Assembly (NCBI GenBank): GCA_016713245.1
Contig: JADJPM010000001.1
Location: forward strand, 2,170,001-2,234,000
Direction: 5' to 3'
DNA length: 64,000 bases
Source: Verrucomicrobiaceae bacterium
GTDB taxonomy: Bacteria > Verrucomicrobiota > Verrucomicrobiia > Verrucomicrobiales > Verrucomicrobiaceae
Notes under the pieces: generated by a model
Seen by the model: only the letters and a program-made list of their open reading frames with translations
Databases searched by the model: none
Told to the model about the DNA's origin: nothing
In this document: positions 1 to 7,997 of the stretch, in pieces
Layout of the letters: every line of letters starts with the position of its first letter
Numbering within the stretch: position 1 is the first letter of the stretch
Translations under genes and position numbers: made by a program

Positions 1-469
1 CGCACATATTTGCGGCGGATGATGTGCTGCTGGCGGAACTGCGCGGGCACATGGTCGAGCAGCCTGGTGGTCTCCGGAGCCGATGCACACAAAGGCTGCC
101 GGATCGGCCACGACCTCGGCGGGATCGACGATGATCTGCTCCACCGGCAGGCTCGCGACGAGCTGCGCAAAGCTGCGCTTCTTTTTGCGTGCGGGCTGCG
201 CGTGGTCCTTCTGCTCAGCCTCCGAGCCGTCGAGGCCGACGGTGGAGGCTGCGGGCTTTGGGCAGTCCGCAGGCGGCACCTCCCAGGCCTTCGAGCAGCA
301 TCTGGAGCTGCGCGGGATCGAGCTTCTCGGATGACTTGCCAAAGAGCCGCTTCACCAGCGCATCCACCCTGAGCTGGAGCACGCGGTTGTGCTGCGTGAG
401 CTGGGCGATGATCTCTTTGAGCGATGCGACTTCCTTTTGATGCAAGGCGTCGCGTTCGTGGTCAGTCAT
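1..469 (-). pseudogene. tnpC: IS66 transposase TnpC, N-terminal part, frameshifted
   Basis: The ATG at 469 opens a coiled-coil leader followed by the RLFGKSSEKLD motif typical of the IS66 TnpC N-terminus. The frame breaks at about 245-265, after the residues GGAACGLPK. The following residues (PAASTVGLDGSEAEQKDHAQ, then a KKKRSF stretch) continue in the +1 frame to the window edge, where they reach the region preceding the zinc-finger and DDE core. A single indel explains both parts. The catalytic DDE domain lies outside the window. IS66 TnpC is not known to need programmed frameshifting, so a decayed copy or a sequence error is likely. Confidence 0.7.
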
Positions 470-566
470 CGTGTGTGCGTGCTGAAACGAAGGCCCGTCA
501 CGCGCTTATCACCTCATTGCATCTCGCACGAAAAAACTCTCAGCCCTTCGCCGTTTGCTCTCTGCC

Positions 567-917
567 TTACCGCTCATACCAGCCGCGCGGACGTGCGCCG
601 TGCATGTCGATGCCGTCGGTAAGCAGCGTGAAGGCCTCCGGCTTGAGCTCGAGCTTCACCTGGCCCTCCTGCGCCGCTTTGGGCCAGAAGAAGGTGCCTT
701 CTTCCAAGCGCTTGGTCATCAGCCACAGGCCCGTTCCATCGAAGTGCAGCACCTTGATGAGACGACGGCGCTTGTTGGTGAAGACGAAGAGCGCCTTGTC
801 CTTGGGGTTCTCCTTGAGCTTGTCTGCCACGAATGCGTGCAGCGTGTTCATGCCCGCACGCAGGTCGCAAGGCTCCAGCGCGATGAAGATGCGCAGTGTG
901 GAAGGGAAACTCAGCAT
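567..917 (-). CDS. tnpB: IS66 family accessory protein TnpB
   Basis: A 116-residue intact protein with the IS66 Orf2 signature: a short N-terminus, LEPCDLRAGMNTL, then FVFTNKRRRLIKVLHFDGTG, LWLMTKRLEEGTF and a C-terminal LLTDGIDMHG. The family (PF05717) is required with TnpA and TnpC for IS66 transposition, though its biochemical role is unclear. Its start ATG (917-915) overlaps the tnpA stop, as expected for translational coupling. The length is normal for the family. It is the only IS66 gene here that is both complete and in one frame. Confidence 0.9.
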   Translation of the reverse strand: MLSFPSTLRIFIALEPCDLRAGMNTLHAFVADKLKENPKDKALFVFTNKRRRLIKVLHFDGTGLWLMTKRLEEGTFFWPKAAQEGQVKLELKPEAFTLLTDGIDMHGARPRGWYER

Positions 918-1394
918 GCGGGCGAGGCGGTCGAGTTGAGATGGCGCAGCAGATGAGCTGCCAGCTCTGCCTGCGAGGCATCGTGCAGATGCAGCCTCGC
1001 ACCCCCTGGCAGCAGCAGCTCCAAGGCGGCAGGAGCAACTGGAGTGGAGGGCGTGACAGAAGAGGATGGCAGCGCCACCTCAACAAGCTGGAGACAAGCC
1101 GTGGTCTTCCCATTGGGCTGAGCCGAGCGCAGAGGGGCGCTGGAGGGCCGTCTTTTGCATGGCCGCCATCTTTTGATAGTCGCCACGGGCACGACGGCGC
1201 TTTTGAATCCACGAGGCAAAGGTTTGGTAATTGACCCCGGCCATGCGGGCGAAGGGCCGCCCCTTCATGCCGCTGCGCTCGAACTCATCGAGCAGAGCCT
1301 CGCGCTTGTCCCGTGTGAGCGTCACGCGCCCCAAAACGTCCTGCTTCAAGAGGGTGGTCTGATCTCGCTTCGTAGTCATAAACGTCGTAGCCAT
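911..1394 (-). pseudogene. tnpA: IS66 family TnpA, frameshifted
   Basis: The N-terminus from the ATG at 1394 (or the internal ATG at 1379) carries a helix-turn-helix-like region: KREALLDEFERSGMKG, then FARMAGVNYQTFASWIQKRR. This is typical of IS66 TnpA, an IS3-OrfA/Trp-repressor-like DNA-binding protein. After MAAMQKTALQRPSA the frame is lost at about 1120-1150. The normal C-terminus, with LELLLPGGARLHLHDASQ and AELAAHLLRHL, continues in another frame to the stop at 911. One indel restores a protein of about 160 residues. Confidence 0.7.
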
Positions 1395-1411
1395 AAAGCT
1401 ACGACACTTAC
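1392..1411 (-). repeat. Probable IS66 terminal inverted repeat (tnpA-side end)
   Basis: On the minus strand this end reads GTAAGTGTCGTAGCTTTATG and lies just upstream of the tnpA start at 1394, whose ATG it partly overlaps. IS66 ends usually start GTAAGCG. The matching end is outside the window, so the repeat cannot be confirmed, and no target duplication can be checked. Confidence 0.5.
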
Positions 1412-1439
1412 TGACTACGACAGACCCACGGTGCTAGGT

Positions 1440-1470
1440 CTGACGGATACTGAGCTGAGATTTCCGTCAG
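1440..1470 (-). terminator. Small hairpin between the APH gene and IS66
   Basis: CTGACGGA (1440-1447) pairs perfectly with TCCGTCAG (1463-1470) around a 15-base loop, immediately after the stop of the kinase gene at 1474. There is no T-tract on the minus strand, so it is a weak terminator candidate and might be a remnant of the insertion site. Confidence 0.3.
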
Positions 1471-1473
1471 CAA

Positions 1474-2361
1474 TCAGTTGCCAAATTCAGAGCATAACTC
1501 AAAAAGCCCCTCCATCTTCAAAGTAGCATTTTCTTTGAAATCGGGAGCGTAGCAGCCGAAAAGAGCGGCGTAGAATGCCACAAAGGGCCTTCTGGCTAGC
1601 GTTTTGAAATGACCAAGGAGAAGATCCACATATTCTTTGCCATTTGGCTTGTCCCTAAACCTCCAAAGTGAACGTCCAACAAGGTCTAGGACATCACCAA
1701 ATGCGATGGAATCCACATCAATTCCAACTAGACCATCTTGAGTCAAAAACACGTTCTGATAATGCCAGTCATCAATGTATGCCATTCTCGTCACCGCTGC
1801 CAATTCATCGCAGTTGCGATCTGCAAATGATGTCAGGGCGGCAATCACTCCTGCTGCACCGGCGGCAGCCTTAAGGGATTCCTTTGCCCGAGAAATTGAC
1901 GATCTCGTGACATCGACCCAGTTGTTACTACCGATCCATTCTCCACTTGTCATATATCCATAGGCTGTTCCTTCCCATTGTTGGGTCTTCTTTAGAGCAT
2001 CTGCGACTGCAAGAGCAAAGCGCTCGATGTCAGAGCGCGAACCATGCGTAATTACTTCATCAAGCTCTTGTCCATCTATCCATTCCAGTATTTGAAATGG
2101 AATGCCAAAAGCCTGGCCAGAATAATCTGAGGTAATGACAGTCGCTGTCTTGACGCCCAACTGATTCAATTGCCTGGAATTACCTTCGTATGATTTAAGT
2201 GTTCTGCCCGAATCGTTGAGTCTGCAAGCGAAGGCACCTCCCGCGCAATTCACCTTAAAGACGCGGTTCGTCATCCCCTTAGAAACCCGGGCCACCGACA
2301 ATACATGGGATGACAAAGACTTGCCGACCAAGCAAGCCACGAACTGTTGTTCGGTAGTCAT
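1474..2361 (-). CDS. Aminoglycoside phosphotransferase-family kinase (APH/choline-kinase fold)
   Basis: A 295-residue protein with a degenerate N-lobe (VSKGMTNRVFKVNCAGGAFA, then ILEWIDGQELD as hinge) and a C-lobe catalytic loop YIDDWHYQNVFL followed by GIDVDSIAFGD. These match the APH family Brenner loop and the downstream metal-binding Asp. The usual H-x-D order is altered: Asp-Asp-Trp-His precedes the Asn. The substrate is unknown. As the last gene of a glycosyltransferase operon it more likely phosphorylates a sugar, choline-like group or lipid than an antibiotic. Its ATG overlaps the preceding stop by 4 bases (2358-2361). The AT-rich composition matches the rest of the operon. Confidence 0.75.
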   Translation of the reverse strand: MTTEQQFVACLVGKSLSSHVLSVARVSKGMTNRVFKVNCAGGAFACRLNDSGRTLKSYEGNSRQLNQLGVKTATVITSDYSGQAFGIPFQILEWIDGQELDEVITHGSRSDIERFALAVADALKKTQQWEGTAYGYMTSGEWIGSNNWVDVTRSSISRAKESLKAAAGAAGVIAALTSFADRNCDELAAVTRMAYIDDWHYQNVFLTQDGLVGIDVDSIAFGDVLDLVGRSLWRFRDKPNGKEYVDLLLGHFKTLARRPFVAFYAALFGCYAPDFKENATLKMEGLFELCSEFGN

Positions 2362-3398
2362 TTCGGCTGCAAATTCAACAATGTGCTCGCCACTAGTTCT
2401 CCATCAAAATCACTTTCGAGGAAGCTATGTGCTGGACAAATTCCGTCATAATAATGGGGGCAATTGCCAGCGTGGATCTTTGTGTCCGCACACTGCCCGT
2501 AGCCGCTCCCCTGCAAGCCAACAAATCTCTTCACTCCACCCCATACAGCCACACTGGTGCTTACATAGAGTCCAACGCACGGCACGTTCAATTCCGTGCA
2601 AGCATGAACTAGACCGGTATCCAACGACACGGCACCGTTGGAGCCGGCCACAGCTGCGAGGAGAGCGTCAAAGTCCAGACTTTGAAATCGCTCAATTCTA
2701 CTGTGATATCGAAGCTTGAGCAGCGTGAACAGGTCCTCAGCAGTTTGTCGTTCGAGTGCAGATGTGCCAACTATGATCAACAATTTCAGGGGGGACGCAC
2801 TAAGCAACGACTCGCAGATGGACTGCCACACGCCAAGGGGAAGCGCCTTGGACCGCTGACTCGTGTTCGGGTTAATGCAAAAATATGCGTCTGAGGGTGC
2901 CCCGTCAGTTGAGTATAAGCCATCAAGACCTCCCGTGAAATCGAAGTTTTGCGGAAGGGGGCCTATCGCGCTTGAAAGTGCATCCCACATCCCATTCCGA
3001 ATGTTGGTCGACGCTAGCACATCCCACGATGCTCCAAATGGAATGTCGAAAAACGATATATCCTTTCGCCGGTGCTTGTTGATCCACCACTTAAACCCGT
3101 AATAGTCCACATCAAATCCAGGTCCTTCGTTGCGCCAATTCAGAACGGCAGTGATATTTTTATGGTCGATGAAATCGGCGATACGCTCCCAACAGTCTTT
3201 CTTAAATGATCGCCAGTCTTTGGGAACCAATCCTTCAAACCCGGGCAGTGCGGCCCGACGCAGGAGATCATGATCAGTAAATAAAGCGTTATCGACGTGA
3301 AAGAAGGTGTGCCCAGCTCTGCCCAACTCTTGTAGAAGGGGCCATTCCATAATTGCGTTTCCCCACCCGCAGAAGTTGGTAATTAGGATCTTGCTCAT
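2358..3398 (-). CDS. Glycosyltransferase family 9 (heptosyltransferase-like)
   Basis: A 346-residue GT-B type protein. The N-terminus ILITNFCGWGNAIMEWPLL resembles the GDxxLTTP opening of ADP-heptose:LPS heptosyltransferases. The C-terminal half has NPNTSQRSKALPLGVWQSIC and LLIIVGTSALERQTAEDLF, and the donor-site segment SLDTGLVHACTELNVPCVGLY, where the family has D-T-G-x-x-H-x-A. No signal peptide is present, so a cytoplasmic or membrane-face role in adding a sugar to a lipid-linked surface glycan is expected. It is 10 bases downstream of the next glycosyltransferase and overlaps the kinase gene by 4. The donor and acceptor cannot be inferred. Confidence 0.8.
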   Translation of the reverse strand: MSKILITNFCGWGNAIMEWPLLQELGRAGHTFFHVDNALFTDHDLLRRAALPGFEGLVPKDWRSFKKDCWERIADFIDHKNITAVLNWRNEGPGFDVDYYGFKWWINKHRRKDISFFDIPFGASWDVLASTNIRNGMWDALSSAIGPLPQNFDFTGGLDGLYSTDGAPSDAYFCINPNTSQRSKALPLGVWQSICESLLSASPLKLLIIVGTSALERQTAEDLFTLLKLRYHSRIERFQSLDFDALLAAVAGSNGAVSLDTGLVHACTELNVPCVGLYVSTSVAVWGGVKRFVGLQGSGYGQCADTKIHAGNCPHYYDGICPAHSFLESDFDGELVASTLLNLQPK

Positions 3399-3408
3399 AA
3401 TGTGTGCT

Positions 3409-4359
3409 CTAGCTGATTGCTTGATAGTGAAGAAGATATTTTCGAGCCTGCGTGATTAGCTCGCACTCCTCCAAGATGAACTGCCTTGGCTTGAAAGAGG
3501 GCAGTTGCTCCAGGAATTTATCAAGGTGAGCTTCCAAATCACAAGTGAACTTGAACGTATGACCACAACGTGAATCAAATTGGGGAACAGAAGTGGCCTT
3601 TGGAACATCCTCACAATACACGCTCCAGACTGGGTCCGTCCAGTAGCCAGGGTTCCAAGCAAAAACAGGGAGGTTCATTGACATCGCCTCTTGGTAAGCC
3701 AGCCCCTGGGTCTCATGCTCGCAAAGGAAAATCATGAACCGGGATTGCTTCAAGAGTTCTCGGTATTCATCATGAGTATGTTGGCCATACTCAACAATTT
3801 TGTAACTCAAGCTTCGCTTCTCTAAATGTCCTGTCAGTCGTGGTAGGACCAGTGGTGCTACAAAGTCCTTACCCCACCTTATCTTATTGTAAATAAGCGC
3901 GTCATAGTGTTTCTCGTCGCCTGAGGCGTCAGGCCACAAAACAGTATTGATCCCTGCGTGCCAATTCAAACATTTATCCCCGTAGAATGGCTTGAATATA
4001 TCCAACATCCATTCGCATGTGACGATGTATTTCTCGAACCCTGGCCTTTGCATCAAGTTTGGCGCAATCCTCGGATTGTCGAGCATGCTGGGGCCAAGAA
4101 TGGCTGGGTTTGGTAGTGTCCAGTCTGGCAAGATGTCGGGGGTTCCGACGATGCCGACCGGCTGCTCAGGGTGCTGGCTGGCTAGTTCATAGTCGTTAAC
4201 ACGGACATCTAGCCCCAACTTCGTTAGTCCGCTGCGAATCGACTCAAACCATGCTTGAAAACCGGATATGGACCTACGGGAATATGTTTCGACGTAGTCA
4301 TACTGGTGCATGCGATAAAACAGCAGGACAAGATTTGGGTCCATGGGGTCACGATTCAT
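3409..4359 (-). CDS. GT-B glycosyltransferase (family 1/4-like)
   Basis: A 316-residue protein. The C-terminal donor-binding region LCEHETQGLAYQEAMSMNLP followed by VFAWNPGYWTD has the E-x7-E layout of GT4-type retaining glycosyltransferases, with ETQGLAYQEA in the place of the usual E(G/S)xGxxxxEA. The N-terminal half is poorly conserved. The start at 4359 overlaps the upstream gene stop by 11 bases. An internal ATG at 4344 (MDPNLVLLFYRM) would remove the overlap and is equally plausible. It is part of the same minus-strand operon and AT-rich block. Confidence 0.7.
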   Translation of the reverse strand: MNRDPMDPNLVLLFYRMHQYDYVETYSRRSISGFQAWFESIRSGLTKLGLDVRVNDYELASQHPEQPVGIVGTPDILPDWTLPNPAILGPSMLDNPRIAPNLMQRPGFEKYIVTCEWMLDIFKPFYGDKCLNWHAGINTVLWPDASGDEKHYDALIYNKIRWGKDFVAPLVLPRLTGHLEKRSLSYKIVEYGQHTHDEYRELLKQSRFMIFLCEHETQGLAYQEAMSMNLPVFAWNPGYWTDPVWSVYCEDVPKATSVPQFDSRCGHTFKFTCDLEAHLDKFLEQLPSFKPRQFILEECELITQARKYLLHYQAIS

Positions 4360-5179
4360 TCGTGGGGTTGCGGTCTCTGGGGTGAACTAAAACTTGCTCT
4401 GCTGACTGCTGTAGATTGCGTCGACTCTCATATGCCGAATAGTAGTCAGCGTCCTGTTTCGATGGTGGCCAATCCAACTCTTGAATCAATTGCAGCAGCG
4501 AATTATCCAGTGTGTGATCGAGCGGCATCAGATAGGGGCGAGCTTGCTCAATGGAGAAGTATCTCGGCAAGAAATCGAAGGCATAGTTGGGAAACGGGCT
4601 CAGATGGTAATACTTCAAGTGGTAGTGGTAGGGGCCAGGGCAACAAAATGTTGCAGCCGTTGGAGGTATTGTCGGATGGCTGCCATCCTTGAAAAGCGCT
4701 TGATACTTTACGCCTCTTCGAATGATCCGCACGTGCGGATCAATCAGTCGGACCCCATTAAATTCGGTCTGCCAAATGTGAAAATAGGTATCGGTTTGAT
4801 GAAGGTGATAGATCGGAATGCAGACGCTATTGTATGGACTGTTTTGGTTCATCACAGATGTGATTAGAGCCCTTGTCAGCGGGCTAAAGAGTTCGTCCGC
4901 ATCACTCAGAACAAGCACATCACATTGTAGCCGTTCGAACGCTGTTTCGATCATGGTGTTGCGAACCTCGAGTTCGCCGCGAGCAAAGGCACATACACGG
5001 TCGTCTGCGCGATCGACAACGATTGGAACGGTAGCGTGCGCTATAGCGACTTTAGCAGAGTCATCCGCCGAATTGTCATCAAGGAGGTAGATTGAGTCCG
5101 CAACATTTGAGAGAGACGCAATGGCAGCTCCAATTGTGCAGCGCATATTTCGGACCATCAGGCATGCACCGATCTTCAT
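4349..5179 (-). CDS. Glycosyltransferase family 2
   Basis: A 276-residue GT-A protein. MKIGACLMVRNMRCTIGAAI, then YLLDDNSADDS, opens a GT2 nucleotide-sugar domain, and VLVLSDADELFSPL supplies the metal-binding D-x-D equivalent (DAD). The later part, with HDxxxxHxWQ-like HIWQTEFNGVRLIDPHVRII, resembles the GT2 group that transfers to glycans or proteins rather than processive synthases. There are no membrane spans. The start ATG (5179-5177) overlaps the stop of the methyltransferase reading frame as ATGA, so translation is probably coupled. Confidence 0.8.
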   Translation of the reverse strand: MKIGACLMVRNMRCTIGAAIASLSNVADSIYLLDDNSADDSAKVAIAHATVPIVVDRADDRVCAFARGELEVRNTMIETAFERLQCDVLVLSDADELFSPLTRALITSVMNQNSPYNSVCIPIYHLHQTDTYFHIWQTEFNGVRLIDPHVRIIRRGVKYQALFKDGSHPTIPPTAATFCCPGPYHYHLKYYHLSPFPNYAFDFLPRYFSIEQARPYLMPLDHTLDNSLLQLIQELDWPPSKQDADYYSAYESRRNLQQSAEQVLVHPRDRNPTNES

Positions 5180-5736
5180 ATCATTAGCTGTTGGTTCACC
5201 TCTGAAGGCGAGGCTGACGAGTTCAAATAACCTCTCACCGCAACAAGGAGGATGTTATCGATTTGGCGCTGAACGATGATGTCATAGTTTGAAAAAATCA
5301 GATGGTGTCCAGACCGAGATATGCGCTTCGCTAGTGTGACCATCTACAGAGTTTTGAACATACCGGAGTGGGACTTGAACCAGAATCCAGGCCGCACGGT
5401 AGATCAGGAATTCCAGCAGATCACGCCCTTCTGATTTGCGGAGATGTTCTATAACGTCGCCGAAGAACACAACATCGTAGGTAGTTTCGAGATGCGAATC
5501 AGACAAAGATTCATACAGTTAAACTGAAGAACCTCATCGTAAGTTTCCGCCAGGCGAAATCGGGTAACGTAATCAGGATCAATTTCCACTGCAACTATGT
5601 GGGCGTCAGGCACTACGGCCCGAACCATCGAACCCAGCTTGCCCGCACCTGCTCCAATGTCGAGAATCCTTTGGGGCTTGGTGGTGGTCAGAAAGCGTTG
5701 AATCGCCTTGTCGAAGATGGCACTAGAGTATGGCAT
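5176..5736 (-). pseudogene. SAM-dependent methyltransferase, two apparent frame shifts
   Basis: Three consecutive frames together encode one class I methyltransferase of about 185 residues. Frame 1 (5736-5520) has motif I RILDIGAGAGKLGSMV and the acidic loop VAVEIDPDY. Frame 2 (5520-5285) has LETTYDVVFFGDVIEHLRKS, the motif IV region, and WILVQVP. Frame 3 (5290-5176) gives the C-terminus (NYDIIVQRQIDNILLVAVRG). The joins are near 5520 and 5285-5292, each explained by one base. The restored gene overlaps its neighbours exactly as the operon style predicts: 14 bases with the LOG gene and ATGA with GT2. This argues for recent damage or base-calling error rather than old decay. Confidence 0.7.
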
Positions 5737-6259
5737 AGCGTTTGAAGTATGAGACCAGTCTGGTTTGATTCACGCCACTCATATCTGGAAGGTGAAGGAA
5801 CGAATCTGAGGGAATCCCGGTTGTATCAAGGTGGCGATGACTTCCAACCATCACGAGTGGTCGGCGCGTTTCCAGTGCGAGCGCGATCTCAGTAAGGGTG
5901 CCGTAGTTGCCTTCGAACGCTATGATTACATCTGCCGTCCAGACCAAAACGTGCATGAATGCGAGGTCGAGGGATGTGGCAATGCAAATGTCGGCATACC
6001 GGTTTGCAGAGCTTTTGTCGTTGCCTTTCAGCACCGCCATGGTGGTTCCTCCGGCTTTTTTAGCCCCTCGAAGCGCGGCCTCCATAATTCCATCAAAGCC
6101 TCCAGTGGCAACAACCAGGCCACTTTCGGCTGCAAGTCGTCCAACTCTTTCCGCCAATCCCATTGCTTCTTCTGAAGTATTGTGCGAGTGGCCGCCCACA
6201 ATTGCCACGACCTTTTTTCGCTCGGAGAGTGTCACAGGAGTGGTCAAGTCGGTGTTCAT
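5723..6259 (-). CDS. LOG/TIGR00725-family Rossmann protein
   Basis: About 178 residues from the ATG at 6259 (an in-frame TTG at 6271 is possible). KKVVAIVGGHSHN begins a SLOG-type Rossmann fold. VVATGGFDGIMEAALRGAKK and AFEGNYGTLTEIALALE are the two LOG signature segments (GGxxGxMxxxxxGA and PGGxGTxxE), the second with EGNYGT. Plant and bacterial LOG proteins release cytokinin bases from nucleotide monophosphates, and the TIGR00725 branch is uncharacterised. As the first gene of a glycosyltransferase operon it may act on a nucleotide or nucleotide sugar, but this is inference. It overlaps the methyltransferase by 14 bases. Confidence 0.75.
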   Translation of the reverse strand: MNTDLTTPVTLSERKKVVAIVGGHSHNTSEEAMGLAERVGRLAAESGLVVATGGFDGIMEAALRGAKKAGGTTMAVLKGNDKSSANRYADICIATSLDLAFMHVLVWTADVIIAFEGNYGTLTEIALALETRRPLVMVGSHRHLDTTGIPSDSFLHLPDMSGVNQTRLVSYFKRYAIL

Positions 6260-6267
6260 AGAGAATT

Positions 6268-6581
6268 TCAAATGACAGTGGCTGGGATTCTCTTTGCATC
6301 AAGTGCTCTGAGTAGCCGGTAGATTAGGCGTTGGTCGGCATTGAGATGGAACCTGATGCCATAAAACATACTTGCCAAAACCGCCTCAAATACAGCACAA
6401 TCCCGGCCATCAACTGCCTGAGAGTCGGGCTGGCGGCCGGGCTGAAATCGGGTATTTCTAACCAAGCGCCAAACCTGAAACGGGGTGCGTCGTGCAGGCC
6501 TCGACTGATGAGACTCCTTGGCCGCCTTCGACAAATATTTTGCCGGAACATCAGGACAGGCGCTGCGTTTCACGGCGGACC
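6268..6581. other. Junction region with possible gene debris
   Basis: About 320 bases separate the LOG gene from the first sulfatase. A minus-strand open frame ends at 6268 and its last 40 residues (CAVFEAVLASMFYGIRFHLN, then LLRALDAKRIP) look protein-like, but upstream it dissolves into Arg/Pro-rich low-quality sequence. It could be the 3' end of a lost first gene of the operon. Composition changes from AT-richer to GC-rich across this stretch, which makes it a likely insertion boundary. The promoters for both flanking genes must lie here or further out. Confidence 0.35.
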
Positions 6582-7997
6582 ATGCGCTTGCTCCTCCTTT
6601 CACTCACTCTCGCCTTCTCCGTCCACGCAGCCGAGCAGAAGCCCAACATCGTCGTCATCGTCGCGGATGACCTCGGGTATGCGGATGTGACGTTTAACCC
6701 GCAGCATCCAAAGGAGATCGTGACGCCGAATCTCGATTCGCTGGCCAAAGCGGGCGTGATTTGTCGGCAGGGTTATGTGACGGGGCATGTGTGCTCGCCG
6801 ACGCGGGCGGGGCTGATGCTGGGGCGCTATCAGCAGCGGCTCGGGCTCTACACGGGCGGTGAGGCAGGGAGCGGGGTGCCGATGAGTGAGAAGCTCTTCC
6901 CGCAGTATTTGAAGCCTGCGGGCTATGTGACGGGGCAGTTTGGCAAATGGCACTTGGGGCCTGATTTGGCGTGGAGTCCGGCCCTGCGCGGGTTTGATGA
7001 GGTGTTCGGCTTTCTCGGTCGCGGGGCGCATGACTACTTCAAGCTCGATGACCCGAATGATCCGATCTATCGCGGCACGGAGGTGGTGAAGGAGACCGGT
7101 TACCTCACCGATCGCCTCGGCGAGGAGACGGCGGCGTTCATCGCGAAGCACAAGGCGGGGCCGTTTTTCGCTTATCTGGCCTTCAATGCCGTGCATGCGC
7201 CTTTGCAGGCACCGGAGGACGAGATCGCGAAGTTCAACACGGGCAACAAGGACCGCGATGCCCGTCTCGCGATGGGCAAGCGCATGGATGATGCGATCGG
7301 CAAAGTCATGACAACGCTCAAGGACGGCGGCGTGTGGGATAACACGCTCCTCTTCTTCATCAGCGACAACGGCGGCCCGCTGGCGCAAAGCGCCGACAAC
7401 ACGCCGTTGCGTGGTGGCAAGCACACCGACTACGAAGGCGGCATCCGCGTGCCCTTTCTCATCTGCTGGCCTTCGCAGCTCAAAGCGGGCGAGTGGCAGT
7501 CGCCGGTGTCATCGCTGGATATTTTGCCCACAGCGCTCGCGGCGGCAGGTATCGCCACGCCAGCGGAGACGCGTCTCGATGGTCAGAATCTGCTGCCGCT
7601 GCTCAAAGGCGAGACCGCGCCGGCATCGCGCGATTTGTTTTGGTGCTCCGGCAGCGACGAAGGCTGGTGGGCGGTGCGTTCGGGCGATTGGAAGCTCGTG
7701 GGCGAAAAGGACAATCTGGGCCTCTTTGATCTCAGCAAGGATGTGTCGGAAGCCAACGATCTCGCCAAGCAAATGCCGGAGAAGGTCGCCGAACTGACGA
7801 AGCTGCACGATGCGTGGCTCGCGGAGATGGCAAAGCCCGTCAAAGCCGGTGAGAAGCGCTACAACATGGCCGCGCCCGCCGAGAAGAAGCCGAAGAAGAT
7901 GACCAAGGAAGAAAAGAAGAAGGCCCGTGACATGGAGCGTGCGAAGAAGCGCGAGCCTGCTGCGCCCCCGGCACCTCCAGAAGCACCGAAACCATGA
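6582..7997 (+). CDS. Secreted type I sulfatase (arylsulfatase family)
   Basis: 471 residues from the ATG at 6582, chosen because MRLLLLSLTLAFSVHAAEQK is a clean signal peptide and the longer in-frame start adds only junk. Motifs in order: NIVVIVADDLGYADV (metal Asp-Asp), the formylglycine motif CSPTR at C71 with GRYQQRLG after it, GKWHLG, and a second metal site SDNGG. The protein hydrolyses a sulfate ester, probably on a polysaccharide, after Cys conversion by a formylglycine-generating enzyme not seen in this window. The tail is Lys/Ala/Pro rich (KKPKKMTKEEKKKARDMERA) and may bind anionic glycan or the cell surface. It overlaps the next sulfatase by 4 bases. Confidence 0.92.
   Translation: MRLLLLSLTLAFSVHAAEQKPNIVVIVADDLGYADVTFNPQHPKEIVTPNLDSLAKAGVICRQGYVTGHVCSPTRAGLMLGRYQQRLGLYTGGEAGSGVPMSEKLFPQYLKPAGYVTGQFGKWHLGPDLAWSPALRGFDEVFGFLGRGAHDYFKLDDPNDPIYRGTEVVKETGYLTDRLGEETAAFIAKHKAGPFFAYLAFNAVHAPLQAPEDEIAKFNTGNKDRDARLAMGKRMDDAIGKVMTTLKDGGVWDNTLLFFISDNGGPLAQSADNTPLRGGKHTDYEGGIRVPFLICWPSQLKAGEWQSPVSSLDILPTALAAAGIATPAETRLDGQNLLPLLKGETAPASRDLFWCSGSDEGWWAVRSGDWKLVGEKDNLGLFDLSKDVSEANDLAKQMPEKVAELTKLHDAWLAEMAKPVKAGEKRYNMAAPAEKKPKKMTKEEKKKARDMERAKKREPAAPPAPPEAPKP

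Larger units (their letters stand above)
1..1411 (-). mobile_element. IS66-family insertion sequence, partial (runs off window start)
   Basis: Three minus-strand genes in the IS66 order tnpA-tnpB-tnpC are seen, with tnpA stop and tnpB start overlapping as ATGCTGA at 911-917. The outer end is placed at 1411 because, read on the minus strand, the element there begins GTAAGTGTCG, close to the GTAAGCG that opens IS66 terminal repeats. The other end lies outside the window. tnpC and tnpA each carry an apparent frame shift, so this copy is probably inactive. It sits directly downstream of the AT-rich glycan operon, which fits its being a boundary of a transferred segment. Confidence 0.8.
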
